This document shows, piece by piece, positions 1-5,507 of a stretch of 11,149 nucleotides of DNA. Under the pieces are notes generated by a model, which saw nothing but the letters and a program-made list of their open reading frames with translations, did no database searches and was not told the DNA's origin. How positions within the stretch are numbered: the stretch's first letter is position 1; each line of letters opens with the position of its first letter. The translations under genes and the position numbers were made by a program. The DNA comes from CS1-C013 sp964353745 (GTDB lineage: Archaea > Aenigmatarchaeota > Aenigmatarchaeia > Aenigmatarchaeales > Aenigmatarchaeaceae). Location: the NCBI GenBank assembly GCA_964353745.1, contig CAYGWD010000028.1, forward strand, positions 1 to 11,149. Reading direction: 5' to 3'.

Positions 1-174
1 GCTTCAGCGGCGGTTGGAATTGTGACTAAATTAAGAAAGTTCCCATGGAGCTATCCCATAGATATTCTTCCACAAGGTCCAGTTGTTACAGAGGAACAGA
101 AAAATTCCAAGGCATTTCCAAAATATGTAGAACGTTTCCTACAACTGGAAATGCAAATAATTAATGGCCGATAA
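1..174 (+). CDS. 3' end of an unidentified protein (partial, open at left edge)
   Basis: Frame 1 is open from the first base to a TAA at 172-174 and gives 57 residues; the start lies outside the window. The visible part begins ASAAVGIVTKL, contains FPWSYPIDILPQGP, and ends with a mixed amphipathic stretch finishing INGR. I do not recognise the family and see no catalytic motif, membrane segment or cysteine cluster. A run of seven T follows at 200-206, which suits a plus-strand terminator and supports this being a real gene end. The ASAAVG start faintly recalls the last residues of TnpB-type transposases, but that is too weak to use. Confidence 0.5.
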   Translation, partial: ASAAVGIVTKLRKFPWSYPIDILPQGPVVTEEQKNSKAFPKYVERFLQLEMQIINGR

Positions 175-199
175 AAAAAGTTTTTGACCAATTTTAACC

Positions 200-206
200 T
201 TTTTTT
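200..206 (+). terminator. T-tract, probable terminator of the left-edge gene
   Basis: There is a run of seven T about 26 bases after the TAA at 172-174, preceded by other T-rich runs (181-185, 192-195). Archaeal RNA polymerase often terminates on T-tracts without a strong hairpin. The call rests only on position and composition. Confidence 0.4.
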
Positions 207-330
207 CTAATTGATTTTAAAAAAATCTAAACTAGGAGATTCCGGGGGTTATTTTCATATACTAGATAGAAAATCAAACTTTAACGTCATTAAGCGAACT
301 GATGTTGAAGAATGTATCTCACAAAAATGT

Positions 331-351
331 TAAGATTATCCTATAATCTTA
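331..351 (-). terminator. Perfect 9-bp inverted repeat, possible terminator
   Basis: The arms taagattat (331-339) and ataatctta (343-351) are perfect complements around a 3-base loop. Read on the minus strand, the hairpin is followed a few bases later by a run of five T, so it could end the transcript of the membrane protein gene at 905-423. The stem is almost pure A/T and therefore weak. Its left half also matches the end of the metalloprotease gene (see the repeat entry). Confidence 0.35.
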
Positions 352-422
352 TTGTTCAGCATTAAGTATATGGCTAGATTATTTCTAGGAGAATAACGTA
401 ATTTTGACATTCACAAAGCTAA

Positions 423-905
423 TTAGATAAATACTACTCCAATATCTTTATGCGAAATTCCCGATTCCAAAACTGTATAGTTTATCTCTATAGTTACCTT
501 ACCACTAGGTAGATTATCGATTGAAAACACCTGCTGAGGAGAAAGCACTCCAGAATTTGAAATGTTCAGGGTTCCGACAGATATATTATTTATTCTTACA
601 GAGCCCATGCCGTTTAACAAATCAATCTTGTTCTTATCAAATCCGATAATCTTAAAATTAGTGAAACACGGAGCACACATTCTCTGAGGAGGCGAAAACA
701 TTCCCCAATAATATAGGGCACCGATGCTACCTGGCACAATAACAGATACCACAAAAATGACAACTGAAAGTATTAAAAGATTTTTTGCCATTTTTTTATC
801 TCTGTCTTTTATGACGAGATATCCAATTATACCACCGATTATACCCAAGAAGATAGGTAACAAATACCAGAGTTTACTAGGTTTCTTCTTGATTTCATTT
901 TCCAT
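423..905 (-). CDS. Two-TM membrane protein with extracytoplasmic beta-rich domain
   Basis: This 160-residue protein has a short Lys-rich N-terminus (1-11), a first membrane segment (about 12-32), a very short charged turn (KDRDKKMAKN, 33-42) and a second segment (about 43-67). After that comes a roughly 90-residue domain containing CAPC and Ser/Gly/Asn-rich beta-like stretches. The opening pattern (Lys-Leu-Trp-Tyr-Leu-Leu-Pro, Gly-rich helix, short charged turn, Ala-Lys-Asn-Leu-Leu) is one I know from many uncharacterised archaeal membrane proteins, where the first hairpin anchors different C-terminal domains. Here that domain would face outside and CAPC could form a disulfide; this is inference. 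The gene has its own TATA-like box and no Shine-Dalgarno site, so the mRNA is probably leaderless. No specific function can be assigned. Confidence 0.8.
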   Translation of the reverse strand: MENEIKKKPSKLWYLLPIFLGIIGGIIGYLVIKDRDKKMAKNLLILSVVIFVVSVIVPGSIGALYYWGMFSPPQRMCAPCFTNFKIIGFDKNKIDLLNGMGSVRINNISVGTLNISNSGVLSPQQVFSIDNLPSGKVTIEINYTVLESGISHKDIGVVFI

Positions 906-927
906 ACTACAAATTAGAAAACCTTAA

Positions 928-941
928 TTATATAATTTATA
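928..941 (-). promoter_or_regulatory. TATA-like box for the membrane protein gene
   Basis: Read on the minus strand this is TATAAATTATATAA. The nearer TATATAA (934-928) is centred about 26 bases from the ATG at 905, which predicts a start of transcription at or next to the start codon. No Shine-Dalgarno sequence lies between. Confidence 0.55.
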
Positions 942-948
942 TTCAGCA

Positions 949-972
949 ATAAGATTATCCTATGTATCTTAT
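949..972 (-). terminator. Hairpin across the end of the metalloprotease gene
   Basis: ATAAGAT (949-955) and ATCTTAT (966-972) pair as a 7-bp stem with a 10-base loop that contains the metalloprotease stop codon. It sits at the end of the five-gene operon and just before the next promoter, so it may end or protect the operon transcript. The stem is AT-rich and lacks a strong T-tract. Confidence 0.3.
950..963. repeat. 14-base word repeated at 331-344
   Basis: taagattatcctat occurs exactly at 331-344 and 950-963. The second copy covers the stop codon and the last two codons of the metalloprotease gene plus six bases beyond it. In an AT-rich window of this size one such match could arise by chance, so it matters only together with the micro-ORF described in findings. 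Confidence 0.5.
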
Positions 973-1452
973 GCTCGACCTGTCAAAGCCTTCTACAAGT
1001 TTTATCAGTCCATTGATCTGAGGCGCACCCTCCGGATAGATGAAATTGGGAAAGAACTTTCTCATGTCCTTTGCTATCTGGGTCACCACGCTGTCCTCGC
1101 CGAATATCTCAGCGCTTATCGCATAGGTCAGCTTTCTAACCTTGCCCTCGTCAAAGACTCCCAAGCTGTGCAAGTACTCATGAAGCAGAACAGAGAACAT
1201 ATAAGGAACCAAAAGATCAGGATCAGTCTCCTGTATTCTTTTCAAGGGCGTCTCGTTCATCACTATTATGTTCGAACCAGACACATGGTACGCGCCCAAA
1301 AAACCTTGCGGATGATTCCCTATCTCGACCAGTCCCAAGTCCAAACCAGCCCTGCTCCTTTTAATCGTCTTCCAGACAACCTCTTTGACAATCTCGAATA
1401 TGTCCGGAATCGAAGTGGATTCCTTTAGTTTTTTGATAAAGTATTTATCCAT
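955..1452 (-). CDS. HExxH zinc metalloprotease-like protein ending in RYIG
   Basis: The protein has 165 residues if started at the ATG at 1452. That start lies one base after the stop of the upstream gene; a TTG at 1461 would add three residues and overlap it. Residues 91-95 are HEYLH, the zinc-binding HExxH motif, inside HEYLHSLGVFD. This fits HExxHxxGxxD, the extended metzincin form with Asp as third ligand, although the short length also recalls minigluzincins. The preceding helix (PYMFSVLL) is hydrophobic, as usual for the motif helix. There is no signal peptide or membrane segment, so it should act in the cytoplasm, presumably on proteins or peptides linked to the Cdc48 encoded in the same operon. 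The last four residues, RYIG, are identical to those of the two genes before it. Family and substrate are inference; the motif is seen directly. Confidence 0.8.
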   Translation of the reverse strand: MDKYFIKKLKESTSIPDIFEIVKEVVWKTIKRSRAGLDLGLVEIGNHPQGFLGAYHVSGSNIIVMNETPLKRIQETDPDLLVPYMFSVLLHEYLHSLGVFDEGKVRKLTYAISAEIFGEDSVVTQIAKDMRKFFPNFIYPEGAPQINGLIKLVEGFDRSSIRYIG

Positions 1453-1453
1453 G

Positions 1454-1807
1454 CTAACCAATGTATCTCGTTGACTTCTCAGAAGACCTCTCGGTTTCCA
1501 CGATGTCCTTTGCCTTCTCTTCCGTGTTCTTTGGGACCTTTATCTTGCCAAACTTCTTTTCGTATTTCTTGATGTTCTTGTCCAACAGGTCTGAGAATAT
1601 CTTGGCGAACTGCGGATCTATCAAAACTGACTTGTGCTTTATTATTATTGATTGCTGCATATTGCCCGCGACGTTATCGAAACTGGGCACTGTCTGCGAA
1701 AAGTCTATTATGAACTTGCTCTGATTGTGCGAGACTGTCACATTGTCCGAAAAGAACACGGGATCCCCGTGCTCAACATTCACATTGATTCTTTTTTCTT
1801 TCTCCAT
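1454..1807 (-). CDS. DUF3467-like small protein ending in RYIG
   Basis: The protein has 117 residues from the ATG at 1807. Residues about 5-92 follow the DUF3467 pattern as I know it: a strand rich in N/V (INVNV), a central FIIDFSQ strand, a SVLIDPQFAKIFSDLL segment, then a helix with NIKKYEKKFGKI. A charged, probably disordered linker (about 93-113) leads to the terminal RYIG. DUF3467 proteins are small and of unknown function in bacteria and archaea. The start is set by GGGTGATT five bases or so upstream, a strong archaeal Shine-Dalgarno; a GTG at 1816 overlapping the Cdc48 stop is possible but less likely. The gene lies between Cdc48 and the metalloprotease, suggesting an adaptor or partner role. 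Family assignment is by pattern only. Confidence 0.75.
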   Translation of the reverse strand: MEKEKRINVNVEHGDPVFFSDNVTVSHNQSKFIIDFSQTVPSFDNVAGNMQQSIIIKHKSVLIDPQFAKIFSDLLDKNIKKYEKKFGKIKVPKNTEEKAKDIVETERSSEKSTRYIG

Positions 1808-1818
1808 TTTAATCACCC
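1804..1818 (-). promoter_or_regulatory. Shine-Dalgarno and start, copy 1 of a 15-base repeat
   Basis: On the minus strand this reads GGGTGATTAAAATGG, with GGTGAT complementary to the 3' end of archaeal 16S rRNA. The identical 15 bases occur at 4092-4106 in front of Cdc48. Here the TGA inside it is the Cdc48 stop codon. It decides the ATG at 1807 as the start of the DUF3467-like gene. Confidence 0.7.
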
Positions 1819-4095
1819 AATATAACGGTTGGTCTTTTCCTCTTCCTCCACTTTGGTTTTTCTCAAGTCCTCAACGGCTTTCTGGTATCTCTTAAACACG
1901 TCTTCTGTTATCGATGGCTTTACTTTCTTTAATGCCTTTTCAAAGTGTTTTGATTCGACGCTCTTAGCCTTCACATCCTCCCTTAAAGCGAACAGGGCTG
2001 CCTCTCTGCATAACGCCTCGATGTCTGCGCCTGAATAGCCGTCCGTTTCTTTTGCCAATTTTTTAAGGTCAACACTTTTTATAGGCATGCTCTTTGTATG
2101 AACCTTGAAAATCTCTAGCCTTGTCTTCTCGTCCGGGGCAGGTACGTAAATTAGTTTATCAAACCTTCCTGGTCTTAGCAAGGCCGGATCTAAAATATCA
2201 GGCCTATTGGTTGTAGCGATCACTGTGACTCCTTCCATTTCGGAAATACCGGACATCTCTGTCAATAGCTGTGACACGACCTGTTCTGTAACCCTTGTTC
2301 CAACTTCCACGCCTCTTCTTGGAGCTAGCGAATCTATCTCATCAAACAGTATTATCGAAGGTGAAACTTGCTTCGCCCTTCTGAAAACTTCCCTGACGTG
2401 CCTCTCGCTCTCGCCAACGTACATGCTTAAAACTTCCGGGCCTTTGATCGCAATTAGATTAACTCCTGTCTCGTTTGCCAAAGCTTTTACTATGTACGTC
2501 TTTCCAACACCCGGTGGTCCGTAAAGAAGAATTCCGCGAGGAGGCTTTATTCCGATTCTCTTGAAGCATTCTGGATTCTTTAATGGCAACTCAACGGACT
2601 CTTTCAAAGCTTCTTTTACATCTTCCAAACCTCCGACATCTTCCCACTTAACCTTAGGTATCTCTATTAAAACTTCCCTCATGCCTGACGGTTGAACCAT
2701 TCTCAACGCATAATCAAAATCATCTTTTGTAACTTTTAACTTTTCTAGAACTTCCTTTGGTATGGGCTCGCCTTCCTTTAACGAGGATATCTCTGGTATA
2801 ACCCTTCTCAGAGCATGCATGGCTGCTTCTTTGGCCAGACCGGAAATGTCTGCCCCCACATAACCGTATGTAATGTCTGATAGGTGGTCCAAATCAACAT
2901 CTTTTTCCAAAGGCATCTGTCTCGTATGAATTTGCAAGATTTCTTTTCTTCCTCGCTTGTCTGGAACTGGAATCTCTATTTCCCTGTCAAATCTTCCGAC
3001 CCTTCTCAGAGCAGGATCAAGTATGTTTGGCAGGTTAGTAGCAGCAATAACCACCACCTTGCCTCGAGATTTCAATCCATCCATTTGTGTCAATAAAGTG
3101 GATACGACACGCCTCTCAACCTCGCCTACAACCTGCTCTCTCTTCGGAGCGATCGCGTCTATTTCATCAATAAAAATTATGCTTGGCGCGTTCTTGTCTG
3201 CTTCTTCAAATATTTTTCTAAGGTTCTCTTCGGATTCGCCGTAAAATTTCGACATAAATTCTGGCCCAGCAACAGAGACGAAATGAGCTCCTGATTCGTT
3301 TGCGACAGCTTTTGCTATTAATGTTTTGCCTGTGCCTGGTGGACCAAATAATAAAATTCCCTTTGGCGGCTCTACGCCAAGTCTTTCAAATATCTCAGGA
3401 TGCCTTAATGGAATCTCAATCATTTCCCTTATCTTTGGAACTATCTGGCTTAAACCGCCAATATCTTCATAGGTGACAGTCGGTAATTTTGTTTCTGCGA
3501 CTTCAACAGCCTCCGGCAGAATCTCAACCTCTGTCATGTCAGTCACTTTTGTTATGCCATCAGGCTTGGTGTCGACCACAACCAGTCTCATCTCAGCACC
3601 CATTGGCATAAAAACTTCTTCCATATTCATAATTTTGAAAATAGAAAATATATCATCGATATCATCATGATTTCTACTCGTCTTAAAAACAGGATTAGGT
3701 ACTATTATGTCTCTTTTTGTCATTGGCCTCATGTAAAGATTCTGCCTTATTAGGTTAGGGGATATGTGAAGCATGAAACCCTTTTGTGCAGGAGCTAATG
3801 TCAATCTCTTAGCCTCCTTAGCCTCTGCCTTTCTAACAGTAACAGACTCGCCAATAGAAGCATCGCAATTTTTTCTGACCAGACCATCTACTCTCAATAA
3901 GTTTAAACCTATGTCTGCAGGATAACTCCTTATTGCAACTGCCCCTGTCTTGTTCTTGCCTTCTATTTCTAAAATGTCTCCTTCCTTTACGTCGAGTTTG
4001 CTCATTAACTTTGTATCAAGTCTGGCTATGCCTCTTCCAAAGTCCTCTCTTCCTGTCAGCTCGCCTACCTTTAGTTTTATCTCTTTATCAACCAT
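1813..4095 (-). CDS. cdc48: Cdc48/VAT-type AAA ATPase (two ATPase rings)
   Basis: This 760-residue protein unfolds or extracts proteins using ATP and acts as a hexamer in the cytoplasm. The N-domain (about 1-195) precedes D1, with Walker A GPPGTGKT at 251-258 and Walker B IIFIDE at 306-311, and D2, with GPPGVGKT at 526-533 and IILFDE at 581-586. The D2 arginine-finger region has the usual RPGRFD (641-646), while D1 has RRVGRFDRE with Val366 where Pro (or Gly in haloarchaea) is usual. The N-domain carries about 30 extra residues (near 135-165, with HDDIDDIF) before MRLVVVDTKP, compared with my memory of methanogen Cdc48. A Glu/Lys-rich tail ends in RYIG, not in the proteasome-docking HbYX form. 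The start at 4095 is chosen because a strong Shine-Dalgarno precedes it and the protein then begins VDKEIKLKV, as in homologues; an upstream start would add 24 residues that overlap the previous gene. Confidence 0.96.
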   Translation of the reverse strand: MVDKEIKLKVGELTGREDFGRGIARLDTKLMSKLDVKEGDILEIEGKNKTGAVAIRSYPADIGLNLLRVDGLVRKNCDASIGESVTVRKAEAKEAKRLTLAPAQKGFMLHISPNLIRQNLYMRPMTKRDIIVPNPVFKTSRNHDDIDDIFSIFKIMNMEEVFMPMGAEMRLVVVDTKPDGITKVTDMTEVEILPEAVEVAETKLPTVTYEDIGGLSQIVPKIREMIEIPLRHPEIFERLGVEPPKGILLFGPPGTGKTLIAKAVANESGAHFVSVAGPEFMSKFYGESEENLRKIFEEADKNAPSIIFIDEIDAIAPKREQVVGEVERRVVSTLLTQMDGLKSRGKVVVIAATNLPNILDPALRRVGRFDREIEIPVPDKRGRKEILQIHTRQMPLEKDVDLDHLSDITYGYVGADISGLAKEAAMHALRRVIPEISSLKEGEPIPKEVLEKLKVTKDDFDYALRMVQPSGMREVLIEIPKVKWEDVGGLEDVKEALKESVELPLKNPECFKRIGIKPPRGILLYGPPGVGKTYIVKALANETGVNLIAIKGPEVLSMYVGESERHVREVFRRAKQVSPSIILFDEIDSLAPRRGVEVGTRVTEQVVSQLLTEMSGISEMEGVTVIATTNRPDILDPALLRPGRFDKLIYVPAPDEKTRLEIFKVHTKSMPIKSVDLKKLAKETDGYSGADIEALCREAALFALREDVKAKSVESKHFEKALKKVKPSITEDVFKRYQKAVEDLRKTKVEEEEKTNRYIG

Positions 4096-4106
4096 TTTAA
4101 TCACCC
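4092..4106 (-). promoter_or_regulatory. Shine-Dalgarno and start, copy 2 of a 15-base repeat
   Basis: The minus strand reads GGGTGATTAAAATGG, identical to 1804-1818. In this copy GGT GAT TAA are the last two codons and the stop of the upstream gene, so the ribosome binding site of cdc48 is also coding. It fixes the cdc48 start at 4095 and implies translational coupling. Confidence 0.75.
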
Positions 4107-4441
4107 TCAAAAACAATTTCTTTTTCAGATATCTCTTTGATTTTTTCTGGTAGTTTTGATATGTCAAAGTACTTTGTTGGTTTATTTAATCTTTTTGCTA
4201 TTTCTACCTCTCTTTCAACACCATCAGCTATTTCACCAAAAACCCAGACTTCATCACATCTTTCTATTATTTTATGATTTGCATCCCTAACTAAACCATG
4301 GTCCACAGAATCTACTAAGAAATAATCATAAAGCATAAAAGGATTTAATGGAACTGATCCTTGTTCTAAAACAAATTTTACTACTCTCCATTTCTGGAAA
4401 AAGTTTTTCTTTGACATTGCAGTGAATATTATTTTATTCAT
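4097..4441 (-). CDS. Nucleoside 2-deoxyribosyltransferase-like (NDT fold) protein
   Basis: A 114-residue protein. Its centre and C-terminal half show the pattern of short NDT-like proteins annotated as DUF4406/DUF7768: RCDEVWVFG (61-69), then DGVEREVEIAKRLNKPTKYF (73-92). The DG-x-x-x-E-x-x-x-A element corresponds to the part of the fold that carries the catalytic Glu in true deoxyribosyltransferases (E78 or E80 here). The N-terminus IIFTAMS is the expected first strand. Whether it cleaves a nucleoside or nucleotide, or only binds one, cannot be told. The ATG overlaps the upstream stop in an ATGA arrangement, and GAGGT lies about five bases before it, so it is translated together with its neighbours. 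Its last codons form the Shine-Dalgarno of cdc48. Its role in a Cdc48 operon is unexplained. Confidence 0.7.
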   Translation of the reverse strand: MNKIIFTAMSKKNFFQKWRVVKFVLEQGSVPLNPFMLYDYFLVDSVDHGLVRDANHKIIERCDEVWVFGEIADGVEREVEIAKRLNKPTKYFDISKLPEKIKEISEKEIVFEGD

Positions 4442-4797
4442 TCTACCTCAACTTCTTTTTCTTCTAATTCTTTATTCCTCCTTTGGTCAAGCAAAACAGG
4501 GAATGTTTCAAACTCGACCTTGTCTTGCCATTCCTTGAAGAACTGCATCATTCTTTTCATATTCTCCATGGCAATTATGAAAACAGAATCGGAAACTGGA
4601 ATATTGGGAATCTCTTCTAACAATCCTTCTTTTTGGTATTCGTATCTGCCTGACTGCTTTATGACGACTTGTTTCCTTCCATGAAGCTCCCAATAAAATC
4701 TGTTCCTCTCGGAAGCTGACTCGAACTTCTCCTTCACCGTATCAAAGCTTATCAGAATTGCTGTTTGTTCCTTTCTTTTCCTAATCTCTATTCTCAT
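4438..4797 (-). CDS. Unknown 119-residue soluble protein, first gene of the Cdc48 operon
   Basis: I do not recognise this family with certainty. The protein is soluble, with an N-terminal beta-like part (RIEIRKRKEQTAILISFDTV), an aromatic/basic centre (NRFYWELHGRKQVVIKQSGRY, split by turns), a conserved-looking block VSDSVFIIAMENMKRMMQFFKEW (about 68-90, amphipathic helix) and an acidic tail of Glu/Val. There are no cysteines and no membrane segment. A TATA-like box 28 bases upstream and the lack of a Shine-Dalgarno site suggest a leaderless mRNA that starts the operon here. Its stop overlaps the next start by four bases. The position suggests a function tied to Cdc48 or the NDT-like protein, but this is inference. 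Confidence 0.75.
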   Translation of the reverse strand: MRIEIRKRKEQTAILISFDTVKEKFESASERNRFYWELHGRKQVVIKQSGRYEYQKEGLLEEIPNIPVSDSVFIIAMENMKRMMQFFKEWQDKVEFETFPVLLDQRRNKELEEKEVEVE

Positions 4798-4816
4798 GGT
4801 TAGTATATACGTACAT

Positions 4817-5506
4817 CTACTTATTTAAATCTAACTGATTTTGCCTTTCTTCTACCCAGAAAACTCCTTCTGCATATGGAGACTTTCCTAATAAACTGTA
4901 ATTGATGCCCTCATAATTACCCCACCATCCGAACTTTGTTAGGGCATGTCCAACCGGCGTGCATACTCCTAATTCCAGATCTGGGCAGGTTCCGTCTTCA
5001 ATATATCCGTGCCAGTAAAAAGTCATGTAGAATCTACTTTTTTCAGCTGCGTATTTTGTTAGTTCGCCCACGATCCTTTCTGAGTTATCTGCATTAGGGG
5101 CAAGATCTAGAGTATGACCTGCTATAAATCCATCAAACTTTAAACCGTCTCTGAAAGGCAAACACTCTGCCAAAGCACAGATAAAATCAGCATTTGAGTG
5201 TTTTTTAGCCTCTTTGAGGGCATATTTGCTCGTGTCTATGCCGTATGCATTTGCTGAAGGGAAAAGATTAAGAATCTTTTCAACATCTTTTCCAGCACCG
5301 CAACCAATGCTCAAAACAGACCTGTGTTCAAAAGGATGTTTTCTTAGAAAATCTTCTATGAGATTTTCTATACCACTGAAGTTTTTATACTTCCAAGCTG
5401 CTTCGGTTGTAGAACTAGAATTTTGAGGTATGGTTTTTAATTGCGCCGTTTTCCATATTTCATCATAGCGTTGAATCATTTCTTGATTTGATTTTTCTAA
5501 AGTCAT
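4817..5506 (-). CDS. Class I SAM-dependent methyltransferase
   Basis: This 229-residue protein shows the Rossmann-fold methyltransferase signature: motif I VLSIGCGAGKD (about 64-74), the acidic end of strand 2 in YGIDTS (D91), a post-II segment with ALAECLPF (E114) and a motif IV-like strand FDGFIAGHTLDL (124-135). The last 80 residues are aromatic and include two Cys (GTCPDLELGVC), probably the substrate-binding part. The substrate is unknown. The start at 5506 is chosen because it lies one base after the OPRT stop; a longer frame would add 35 residues translated from the OPRT gene. It is the last gene of the pyrimidine operon, although its link to pyrimidine synthesis is not evident from the sequence. 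Confidence 0.85.
   Translation of the reverse strand: MTLEKSNQEMIQRYDEIWKTAQLKTIPQNSSSTTEAAWKYKNFSGIENLIEDFLRKHPFEHRSVLSIGCGAGKDVEKILNLFPSANAYGIDTSKYALKEAKKHSNADFICALAECLPFRDGLKFDGFIAGHTLDLAPNADNSERIVGELTKYAAEKSRFYMTFYWHGYIEDGTCPDLELGVCTPVGHALTKFGWWGNYEGINYSLLGKSPYAEGVFWVEERQNQLDLNK
4822..4829 (-). promoter_or_regulatory. TATA-like box of the Cdc48 operon
   Basis: TTTAAATA on the minus strand is centred about 28 bases before the ATG at 4797, which predicts a leaderless transcript. The box lies within the last codons of the methyltransferase gene (Leu-Asn-Lys-stop), so the two transcription units are stacked end to start. Confidence 0.55.
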
Positions 5507-5507
5507 C

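Larger units (their letters stand above)
175..422. other. Intergenic stretch without a supported gene
   Basis: These 248 bases separate the end of the left-edge gene (plus) from the end of the membrane protein gene (minus), so it is a convergent gap. It holds a T-rich stretch near 181-206, a perfect 9-base inverted repeat at 331-351, and a possible 24-codon minus-strand micro-ORF at 336-410 described under findings. No TATA box paired with a convincing ORF was seen. Confidence 0.6.

Noticed and set aside
1..174. The left-edge fragment as the end of a TnpB-type transposase
   Set aside because: Only a vague ASAAVG likeness; no zinc ribbon or catalytic residue is visible and no element ends were found nearby.
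175..422. CRISPR array, tRNA or small structured RNA in the left spacer
   Set aside because: No regularly spaced repeats, no cloverleaf-like elements and no GC-rich structured segment were seen.
1813..1824. RYIG of Cdc48 as a classical HbYX proteasome-docking end
   Set aside because: HbYX needs Tyr as the second-last residue; here Tyr is third from last and Gly is last. A related role is still possible.
1829..4153. Several plus-strand open frames opposite cdc48, and similar ones opposite pyrF, the tandem OPRT and prs
   Set aside because: They are antisense shadows of strongly coding minus-strand genes, rich in Ser/Leu, with no recognisable motif or start signal.
4096..4167. A 24-residue N-terminal extension of Cdc48
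   Set aside because: It overlaps the NDT-like gene in another frame, has no ribosome binding site, and is rich in Lys/Tyr/Phe unlike the N-domain; the ATG at 4095 has a perfect Shine-Dalgarno.
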